A DNA stretch of 5,690 nt from Planctomycetota bacterium (lineage in GTDB: Bacteria; Planctomycetota; Phycisphaerae; SM23-33), in contig JAGHBS010000217.1 in the NCBI GenBank assembly GCA_021160865.1, forward strand, positions 1 to 5,690, in the 5' to 3' direction. This document shows, piece by piece, positions 1-5,446 of the stretch; the stretch's first letter is position 1, and every line of letters starts with the position of its first letter. The notes under the pieces are model-generated. The model made no database searches. It saw only the letters and a list, made by a program, of their open reading frames with translations, and was not told where the DNA came from. The translations under genes were made by a program, and so were the position numbers.

Positions 1-162
1 CCGGTACCGTCATCTGCTTTCACAGTGACGGTGGGTTTCCCCATTCGGAGATCCCAGGATCAACGCTCGTTTGGCAGCTCCCCTGGGCTTATCGCAGCCT
101 ACCACGTCCTTCATCGCCTCATCACGCCTAGACATCCACCTTGCACCCTTAGTAGCTTGATC
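1..162 (-). rRNA. rrl: 23S ribosomal RNA, 5' end (partial, runs off left edge)
   Basis: The reverse complement contains the conserved start of bacterial 23S rRNA: a GATCAAGCTACTAAGGG-type 5' end, the GGTGGATG segment, GAGGCGATGAAGGACGTG, CTGCGATAAGC, and then CCGAATGGGGAAACCCA. These occur in the same order and spacing as the first ~150 nt of Escherichia coli 23S. The 5' boundary near position 162 is set by alignment to the E. coli 5' end (GGTTAAGCGACTAAG) and could be off by a few bases. Only domain I is included; the rest of the gene, and presumably 5S, lies to the left of the window. The segment after the CCCA motif departs from E. coli, as expected for a variable hairpin. The gene is the last member of a tRNA-Ile, tRNA-Ala, 23S transcription unit. 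Confidence 0.97.
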
Positions 163-228
163 ACATTTATCACGATTCGGCTCCCTGTACCTATAAAATC
201 AGGTACAGGTCCCAACCGCGATAAATGC
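163..228 (-). other. Long hairpin abutting the 23S 5' end (putative processing stem)
   Basis: Positions 214-228 can pair with 163-177 as a 15-bp helix with three G-U wobbles (228:163, 219:172, 216:175). Inside it, after a small internal loop, 201-209 pairs perfectly with 184-192 as a 9-bp helix with an 8-nt loop. The base of the helix falls directly next to the predicted mature 5' nucleotide of 23S. RNase III normally cuts a stem made by the 5' and 3' flanks of 23S; here the 5' flank can fold on itself. A processing role is inferred. Confidence 0.65.
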
Positions 229-244
229 AACCCTAACCGGCGCT

Positions 245-314
245 GGAGTCCACCTGCTAACATGAACCGACGTGATTGCAAAATCACCATCGGCTCAGTC
301 TGCAGGTAGAGTCC
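245..314 (-). other. Nested hairpin arm in the rRNA spacer
   Basis: Three helices are nested on one axis. Positions 302-314 pair with 245-257 (13 positions with one C-C mismatch and one wobble). Positions 290-296 pair with 264-270 (7 positions, one wobble). Positions 282-287 pair perfectly with 272-277 across a 4-nt loop. The nesting of three complementary blocks argues for a real RNA fold rather than chance. Its function is unknown; such arms usually help spacer folding or processing. Confidence 0.6.
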
Positions 315-342
315 TCGGTGAACCTCTGACGCTACCTCTATG

Positions 343-360
343 CAATTGTCAAAAAGCCAA
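343..360 (-). promoter_or_regulatory. boxA-like rRNA antitermination element
   Basis: The minus strand reads TTGGCTTTTTGACAATTG, which resembles the E. coli rrn boxA core TGCTCTTTAACAA recognised by NusB-NusE. It lies about 20 nt downstream of a short perfect hairpin, the boxB-then-boxA order known from rrn antitermination regions. The embedded TTGACA (352-347) has no -10 box at a workable distance, so it is better read as boxA than as a promoter. The match is imperfect and no boxC was identified. Confidence 0.5.
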
Positions 361-378
361 TTTATATCAATCCTGCTT

Positions 379-399
379 CACCAATCCTTTCGATTGGTG
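379..399 (-). other. boxB-like spacer hairpin
   Basis: CACCAATC and GATTGGTG form a perfect 8-bp stem with a 5-nt loop (GAAAG in the transcript). It is not followed by a U-run, so it is not an intrinsic terminator. Its place just upstream of the boxA-like element suggests a boxB role in rRNA antitermination. That role is inferred from position only. Confidence 0.5.
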
Positions 400-524
400 C
401 ATCCCCATTATACCATATACGTCATCTTTGACGCCAATGTTTATTAATACTACGTTTTCTTCTTCTTTGCAAGAATTTTTAGGCTCGATAAGAAAATTTT
501 TTACCTCCGCGACAAATGCCTCAC

Positions 525-597
525 TGGAGACGAGCGGATTCGAACCGCCGACCTTCTGGTTGCAAACCAGACGCTCTCCCAGCTGAGCTACGTCCCC
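525..597 (-). tRNA. tRNA-Ala (anticodon UGC)
   Basis: The 73-nt gene folds as a complete cloverleaf. The acceptor stem GGGGACG pairs with CGTCTCC (one G-U) before discriminator A at 525. The D-arm AGCTCAGCTGGGAGAGC is typical. The anticodon loop TTTGCAA reads TGC, and the T-arm contains GGTTCGAATCC. CCA is not encoded, since the next transcript bases are GTG, so the end must be added by CCA nucleotidyltransferase. It lies 21 nt after tRNA-Ile. The Ile(GAU)-Ala(UGC) pair is the classic tRNA content of bacterial 16S-23S spacers, which ties this unit to rrn even though 16S is absent. Confidence 0.97.
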
Positions 598-618
598 GGC
601 ATTCTCCGGCGTTTTAAA

Positions 619-692
<74 letters not shown>

Positions 693-702
693 ACTATTTA
701 AT

Positions 703-730
703 ATCATAGCATCAAATAATTATCGGTCAA
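703..730 (-). promoter_or_regulatory. Candidate promoter P2 for tRNA-Ile/tRNA-Ala/23S
   Basis: The minus strand has TTGACC (730-725), a 16-bp spacer, and TATGAT (708-703), each one base from the sigma70 consensus. An AT-rich tract lies just upstream, as at many rRNA promoters. The expected start site near 696 would leave only a few nucleotides before tRNA-Ile at 692. This suggests the tRNA-23S unit is transcribed independently and not as the tail of a 16S operon. Confidence 0.6.
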
Positions 731-775
731 TAATTCAATACCGCATCGAAAAATTTCAAATCACCTTTTGGCACT

Positions 776-806
776 ATTTTACTAACTCACTTGAAAACAT
801 TGTCAA
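776..806 (-). promoter_or_regulatory. Candidate upstream promoter P1
   Basis: A perfect TTGACA (806-801) is followed after 19 bp by TAAAAT (781-776). The spacing is longer than the preferred 16-18 bp, so strength is uncertain. It begins 15 bp after the acetyltransferase stop codon and would give a leader of about 75 nt before tRNA-Ile. Tandem promoters are common at rRNA units, which raises the plausibility somewhat. Confidence 0.35.
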
Positions 807-820
807 TACCTAAAATCTAT

Positions 821-1537
821 TTACGCACAAATTGTTTGCCAGGTAAGATTAAATCCTAATCGCCTTGCGATCCGAATCGAGGGAATATTGTCGACCTCAA
901 CGCCGTAATGGGCAACAGCACCCCTTTGCAATATCCATCGAGCAGCAAAGGCAACAACGCTTGTAGCAAAGCCTCGAGAACGATATCGCTCATTGGTAGC
1001 AACGCCTATTTCGATAACCCTGCGTGTTCTCCAAACAACATCGGAAACAGATACTTTTTCATCATTCTGATAAATAACGAATGCCTCTATTTTCTTCTGC
1101 TTTATCATAGGAAGCTGTAATTCCATTTCTGGGGGCGGTGTGTCTGAAAGTCTCTTCGACTTGACGGGCTTTACTGAAACGCTATCAAAATCAAACTGGA
1201 GTTGGGACAAATCCGTCATCGTGTAATCAAAGCCGATTGCTAATGTCTTATCAGCATCAGTCGAAATCGCCCTTTGCAACTCTGCTAATCCTATGGGTGA
1301 GAATAATTCCCACATGTCCATCTCACGAATAACAGATTCAATCGTAGCTTGAAAGTGAGGAATACAAGTAGCTAATGCACCCTTTCCCACCCGATAAATC
1401 TTTATGCGATTCTTTGGCTCATCAGTTCGAGCCTGCGATTGCCGAACCATTATTCCTTCTCGTGGGAAAGCCGAAAACGTAATACCGGAATCTTTTTCAA
1501 GAAACTTACGAACTCGTTCATCAGTAACGTTACTCAT
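821..1537 (-). CDS. GNAT family N-acetyltransferase
   Basis: This 238-aa protein has its GNAT core at the C-terminus. Residues 174-192 form the beta4/alpha3 region with the acetyl-CoA pyrophosphate motif R186-S-R-G-F-A191 (R/Q-x-x-G-x-G/A). Residues 213-229 (ending IRIARRLGF) match GNAT motif B. It would transfer an acetyl group from acetyl-CoA to an unknown amine in the cytoplasm. The layout, with ~170 poorly recognisable N-terminal residues before an EIGV...YRSRGFAT core, recalls the PF12746 'GNAT_acetyltran' family; that assignment is from memory. The ATG overlaps the TGA of the oxidoreductase gene (ATGA) and GAAGGA precedes it by about 6 nt, so translation is probably coupled and the two proteins may work on related substrates. 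No convincing terminator follows before the tRNA promoters. Confidence 0.85.
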   Translation of the reverse strand: MSNVTDERVRKFLEKDSGITFSAFPREGIMVRQSQARTDEPKNRIKIYRVGKGALATCIPHFQATIESVIREMDMWELFSPIGLAELQRAISTDADKTLAIGFDYTMTDLSQLQFDFDSVSVKPVKSKRLSDTPPPEMELQLPMIKQKKIEAFVIYQNDEKVSVSDVVWRTRRVIEIGVATNERYRSRGFATSVVAFAARWILQRGAVAHYGVEVDNIPSIRIARRLGFNLTWQTICA

Positions 1538-2901
1538 TTTGTTCCTTCTACCTTTGCATTGGGTAAATAAGCACCGATTTTTATAAGCCTCTTTTGCACC
1601 TCTTTTATGCTTATGTCCCGCGTAGTAGTATTATTTTCGGCTGCAATAGCAGCGGCGACGCCGGCTGCCTGGCCTGTAATATAACATCCCGGTATTACGC
1701 GGACGGAGCCTTGCAAGTACCTGTCCGTACTGATGCACCTGCCTGCAACAAGCACATTACTCAACCCTTGTGGCACTAAACAACGGAATGGAATACCGTA
1801 ACTCTCACCACGTTCGAGGCGGTAATTGTCCCACCCGTGTTTATACTTTTCATAATCATCGGCAACGGGGCTTGAAGGATGAATATCTACCGGGAAACAA
1901 TACCGACCTATCTCATCGTCGAAGACCGCACGGCTTCTAAAATCATCCAGTGAAAGGATGTAATCGCCGATAATCCGTCTCGTTTCACGAATACCCATAA
2001 GCGAGCCAGTGGCTACAAGTTCCATCTTTTCAAAGCCAGGTAGATATTGTTTGTAATACCGTTCGTATTGTATCAGCAGTCCTCTGCCCTCAACCAATGC
2101 GTTAGTAAGGGATTTTTCATCCGTGCCATCGACGCCGAAGACATGCCCAACGTTCCCGCCCCCGATGTTCTCGGAAATCGGCCAGATACCGGGTAAATGA
2201 CGATCGAGATATGAGAAAACACCGTCTTTGTATGCCTCCTCAAGGCGTGCAGCCTGATGAGATATACCTGATTTTTCCCACTTATCGAAGTCTATATTAG
2301 CCCACAGGCTGCAGAGCGTACCAGGCTGGAGAACGCCCTTTTCATCGCCTTTTTCAAAAGGTGCCCCTGCCCAGGCAGCAAGGTCGCCGTCGCCGGTACA
2401 ATCGATGTAAATCTTTGCCCTAACTGCAAAGATGCCACTCTTGGCAGCACAGATGGCAGCCGTTATGCAGCCGTTATTGGTTTCGACGCCGATTAATGTC
2501 GTGTGAAATGTGAAATCGACGCTAGCCTCGGTCATCATTTCATCATAGACGCGCTTGAGGATTTCTGCCTTGATGCCAATAATTTTGTCTGTACTTGCAT
2601 CGGGATGATCATTCGGGTCGGTGCCCCCAGCAGAGCGAAGACGCGAGAGAACTTCACTACCGATCCCGGCTGCAAGAAAGTTGACGCCGTCGCCGAATTG
2701 CATAAACGCAGGCACCAAACCGGCAGTTCCAAGCCCACCAAGGCAACCTTGCCCTTCGGCGAAGAATACTTTAGCACCTTCCCTGGCTGCTGATATTGCT
2801 GCTGCTATCCCGGCAGGACCTCCACCAGCAATAAAAATGTCAGGCTCATAACGAACGGGTACCTCTCGATGAAAAACAATTCTCGGTTTCTCTTCGCTCA
2901 T
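1534..2901 (-). CDS. FAD-dependent oxidoreductase (PF12831-type)
   Basis: From the chosen ATG this is a 455-aa soluble flavoprotein. An N-terminal Rossmann fold carries the dinucleotide motif GGGPAG (residues 26-31), ending in acidic E49, which should bind the FAD ribose. A CLGG-L-G-T-A segment follows (53-60), as is typical of FAD_oxidored proteins. IDCTGDGDLA (166-175) is the conserved second FAD contact; GIRETRRIIG (303-312), VAGRCIS (385-391) and SVRVIPGCYITGQAAG (399-414) complete the FAD-binding fold. The substrate is not known. An upstream in-frame TTG at 2910 would add three residues, but GAGGAG (2918-2913) lies only 2 nt from it and 11 nt from the ATG at 2901, so the ATG is preferred. 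It sits about 33 bp after the methyltransferase and overlaps the acetyltransferase start by 4 bp. Confidence 0.9.
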   Translation of the reverse strand: MSEEKPRIVFHREVPVRYEPDIFIAGGGPAGIAAAISAAREGAKVFFAEGQGCLGGLGTAGLVPAFMQFGDGVNFLAAGIGSEVLSRLRSAGGTDPNDHPDASTDKIIGIKAEILKRVYDEMMTEASVDFTFHTTLIGVETNNGCITAAICAAKSGIFAVRAKIYIDCTGDGDLAAWAGAPFEKGDEKGVLQPGTLCSLWANIDFDKWEKSGISHQAARLEEAYKDGVFSYLDRHLPGIWPISENIGGGNVGHVFGVDGTDEKSLTNALVEGRGLLIQYERYYKQYLPGFEKMELVATGSLMGIRETRRIIGDYILSLDDFRSRAVFDDEIGRYCFPVDIHPSSPVADDYEKYKHGWDNYRLERGESYGIPFRCLVPQGLSNVLVAGRCISTDRYLQGSVRVIPGCYITGQAAGVAAAIAAENNTTTRDISIKEVQKRLIKIGAYLPNAKVEGTK

Positions 2902-2912
2902 TCTTGTCAATA

Positions 2913-2918
2913 CTCCTC
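2913..2918 (-). promoter_or_regulatory. Ribosome binding site deciding the oxidoreductase start
   Basis: GAGGAG lies 11 nt upstream of the ATG at 2901 but only 2 nt from the in-frame TTG at 2910. The spacing favours the ATG. It is one of two good Shine-Dalgarno sequences in the window; ffh and the methyltransferase lack one. Confidence 0.6.
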
Positions 2919-2934
2919 GCGACAGTATTATTCG

Positions 2935-3858
2935 CTACAATTGATGCATATTACCTTTTGTGGCACAGATGGCAACGGTTAGATATTCCATTTGCGATTT
3001 ATCGTTCCTGAAACGGTTATTCAAATAAGGCCTGACCCTATCGAGATAATTCGCCTTTGCTAACTGCAGCGGGATGACCTGCACATCCTGCCAGCCATTT
3101 TCGGCAAGGATTTTGCAGTAATCAGCAGGACGCAGTCGATTGGGCTGGGAAGTATATTTGCAAAGCCGATAAAAGGAATCCGAATAACGATAGATATTTA
3201 GCGGGTCATGCTCGCGTAAGAACCGTGTATGGGTTTGCAAGTCAACCACAGCAAGGAAAACAGCCCCGGGGCGAACTATATTATCGAGTTGACAGATTGT
3301 TTTTGCAACATCATCGAAATGTTCAAAGGCTGCCTGGCTGAAAACAAAGTCAGCCTTTATTCCCGATAAGACCGACAGGTCGAAATTTTCAATGCAGCAA
3401 TACACAATCCGCCTCCCCTGCCCTGCCAGAGAAAGTTTTATTTCCTTCGATAGCTCATCAAGCGTTTCAGCAGGTATCCCATGCTGGCTCAGTCGTTCAA
3501 ACAACGCATCATAAAAGGGCTGATTGCTACGGATGAGCAAATCATGTGCATCAACTGCGTAATACCTTTCAGCCCCTTTTGCCAACAAGATTAATCCCGT
3601 TCCCAGGTCCTGACCTGCGCCCAGTTCGACGATAACCTTGCCGCTCAATTCCACCCGTCGATGAAGATAATCCTCAACATATCCAAGCCAGTTTTCGACT
3701 ACCTGAAAATCGTAATCAACGCACCTTTCGAACTGCGACGGTGAAAAATCCCGACTCCGCCGATAGCCCCGCACCGCATAGCGAAGTTTATTCATCAAAA
3801 GAGCAACAGCACCAAGGAAATGATATGCCCAATTCCACACCAAGGGATATATTGACAT
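2935..3858 (-). CDS. Class I SAM-dependent methyltransferase
   Basis: This 307-aa protein has a class I methyltransferase core. Motif I, VIVELGAGQDLGTG (residues 75-88), binds SAM. The acidic end of beta2 is D103 in YYAVDAH. IVYCCIENF (151-159) is the strand that usually borders the adenine. ADFVFSQAAFEHFDD (169-183) and VRPGAVFLAVVD (195-206) are motifs IV and V, in the Methyltransf_11/23 style often seen in natural-product or glycan methyltransferases. The methyl acceptor cannot be told from the sequence. Residues 4-22 are hydrophobic and aromatic and could be a membrane-associating helix. The ATG at 3858 has only a weak GGTG ahead of it; an internal ATG at 3795 (Met22) would drop that segment but has no better ribosome site. 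The gene starts 57 bp after ffh and ends with TAG about 33 bp before the oxidoreductase. Confidence 0.88.
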   Translation of the reverse strand: MSIYPLVWNWAYHFLGAVALLMNKLRYAVRGYRRSRDFSPSQFERCVDYDFQVVENWLGYVEDYLHRRVELSGKVIVELGAGQDLGTGLILLAKGAERYYAVDAHDLLIRSNQPFYDALFERLSQHGIPAETLDELSKEIKLSLAGQGRRIVYCCIENFDLSVLSGIKADFVFSQAAFEHFDDVAKTICQLDNIVRPGAVFLAVVDLQTHTRFLREHDPLNIYRYSDSFYRLCKYTSQPNRLRPADYCKILAENGWQDVQVIPLQLAKANYLDRVRPYLNNRFRNDKSQMEYLTVAICATKGNMHQL

Positions 3859-3915
3859 TTTTTAGCACCATTATTGTATTATGGCCCAAAGTTCGCATTA
3901 GAGAAATGCATATCC

Positions 3916-5343
3916 TCAACGTCGGTGGCGTTTTTTCTTGCCTTTTCGTTCTTTTTTGCTAAGTCGTTTGGAGCGCTGTTTGACCTTAAAACCGCTTGTG
4001 CCGAATAAATCTATGCTGCCGAGTTGCTTTGTAAAGCGCATCCTGTCGCGCATTGACATTGATGCCATTTGTTTCATCATACTGGCAGCAGCAGTGAAAC
4101 TCTTGACCAGCCCGGAGACGTCTTGTGGATCGGTCCCGCTGCCACGGGCTATCCTCCGACGACGAGAACTATCCACTATGGAGGGATCGGCTCGCTCCTC
4201 CTTCGTCATCGAATTGATAATCGCCTCCATCCGATCGATTTCCTTATCGTCAACATTAAGGTTGCTCAATTGGCTACCCATACCGGGGATGAGTTTGAGT
4301 ATCTCCTTCATCGGGCCCATCTTCTTCATCTGCTTCATCTGGGCGAGGAAATCGTCGAGAGTAAGAGTACCCTTCGCCATTTTTGTTTGAAGTCGGGCTG
4401 CCTGCTCGGCATCGAACTGCTGCTGGGCCTTTTCAACGAGTGTGACTACGTCGCCCATCCCAAGGATTCGGCTTGCCATGCGGTCGGGGTGAAACTCTTC
4501 CAATGCATCGAGCTTCTCACCTACGCCAATGAATTTGATGGGTTTACCGGTAACGGCTTTTACCGATACCGCTGCCCCGCCACGGGCGTCGGAATCGAAC
4601 TTCGTGAGAATCACACCATCCAGCTCCAGCCGCTCGTTAAAAACCTTCGCCGAGTTGACTGCATCCTGACCGGTCATCGCATCGCAAACAAGATATATCT
4701 GGTGTGGCTGAACTGCCTTGGCGATATCAACCGCCTGGTTCATCATCTCCTCGTCGATGTGCAGCCGGCCGGCAGTATCGATGATGATTACATCATGATT
4801 ATTATCCTTTGCGAACTTTACCGCCTCCCTTGCAACGCGAACGGGATTCTTCTCGCCGTCCATCTTGAAGCAAGGTACACCGGCTTGATCAGCGACGACA
4901 GCCAATTGTTCCACCGCTGCCGGCCGCTGTAAGTCGCAGGCTACCAGCATCGGGTGCTTACCCTGCCGTTGAATATACCTGGCCAACTTGCCACAGGTGG
5001 TTGTCTTGCCCGAACCTTGCAGCCCTGCAACCATGATGATTGTCGGCGGTGGAGAGACGTAATATATCCGCGTATCGACCGGTCCCATCAATCGAATGAG
5101 TTCATCGTGGACAATCTTAATCATTACCTGGCCGGGATGAAGTGACTTTATAACCTCCTGCCCCTTCGCCTTTTCCAGCACATTCTGGCAGAAATCGCGC
5201 ACGACCTGGTAATGCACGTCGGCTTCGAGCAATGCCTGGCGGATTTCGCGCATCGTATCCTTTACGTTCTGCTCGGTGATTCTGCCCCGGCCAGAAATCT
5301 TGCGGAAAACGTCGTTAAACTTCTCTGTCAGCGACTCAAACAT
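3916..5343 (-). CDS. ffh: Signal recognition particle GTPase Ffh (SRP54)
   Basis: This 475-aa protein is a full-length Ffh, the SRP GTPase that binds 4.5S RNA and signal sequences and, with FtsY, delivers ribosomes to SecYEG. The helical N domain covers about residues 1-90. The G domain shows the P-loop GLQGSGKTT (107-115), DLQRPAAVEQL (137-147), DTAGR (189-193), TKFD (247-250) and GVGE (273-276). The methionine-rich M domain starts near 325, with QMKQMKKMGPM and the RNA-binding SRRRRIARGSG (393-403). A lysine/arginine-rich tail (453-475, 15 of 23 basic) makes it somewhat longer than E. coli Ffh (453 aa). The ATG is the natural family start (MFESLTEKF), although no Shine-Dalgarno is visible. 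The usual downstream partner rpsP is absent; a methyltransferase follows instead. Confidence 0.98.
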   Translation of the reverse strand: MFESLTEKFNDVFRKISGRGRITEQNVKDTMREIRQALLEADVHYQVVRDFCQNVLEKAKGQEVIKSLHPGQVMIKIVHDELIRLMGPVDTRIYYVSPPPTIIMVAGLQGSGKTTTCGKLARYIQRQGKHPMLVACDLQRPAAVEQLAVVADQAGVPCFKMDGEKNPVRVAREAVKFAKDNNHDVIIIDTAGRLHIDEEMMNQAVDIAKAVQPHQIYLVCDAMTGQDAVNSAKVFNERLELDGVILTKFDSDARGGAAVSVKAVTGKPIKFIGVGEKLDALEEFHPDRMASRILGMGDVVTLVEKAQQQFDAEQAARLQTKMAKGTLTLDDFLAQMKQMKKMGPMKEILKLIPGMGSQLSNLNVDDKEIDRMEAIINSMTKEERADPSIVDSSRRRRIARGSGTDPQDVSGLVKSFTAAASMMKQMASMSMRDRMRFTKQLGSIDLFGTSGFKVKQRSKRLSKKERKGKKKRHRR

Positions 5344-5446
5344 GACTACAAGGATAACATAAATGTAGAATCGGGCAAAGACCTATTCCCTTGAAGTAGA
5401 TTTCATCGATTAAAGAAATGCCTCGAACTCGATGGAAAAGGTAAAA

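Larger units (their letters stand above)
163..524 (-). other. tRNA-Ala to 23S internal transcribed spacer
   Basis: This 362-nt stretch between tRNA-Ala and 23S has no credible protein gene; its reading frames are unconserved and overlap the RNA genes. In the transcript direction it starts with an AT-rich segment (about 524-415). It then carries an 8-bp hairpin (379-399), a boxA-like element (343-360), a nested three-helix arm (245-314), and a long hairpin that ends at the 23S 5' end (163-228). Structured spacers with antitermination and processing signals are normal in rrn operons. The particular helices here were found by reading the sequence, not by a folding program. Confidence 0.85.

Noticed and set aside
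347..352. TTGACA in the spacer as a -35 box
   Set aside because: No -10-like hexamer occurs 15-19 bp downstream; the surrounding sequence fits boxA better.
25..586. Plus-strand open frames across 23S and the spacer
   Set aside because: They overlap conserved 23S sequence and the spacer and tRNA-Ala; the translations look like RNA-gene artefacts.
693..820. Intrinsic terminator after the acetyltransferase gene
   Set aside because: No GC-rich stem with a T-run on the minus strand was found; only promoter-like motifs are supported.
3895..3909. GCATT/AATGC hairpin after ffh as a terminator
   Set aside because: A 5-bp AT-rich stem without a U-run is too weak; read-through to the methyltransferase is likely.
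4069..4932. 287-codon plus-strand open frame opposite ffh
   Set aside because: It lies fully antisense to the well-conserved ffh gene, has no recognisable domain, and is explained by complementary codon composition.
5404..5434. CATCGA/TCGATG inverted repeat between the edge gene and ffh as a terminator
   Set aside because: The stem is only 6 bp, the loop 19 nt, and no U-run follows.
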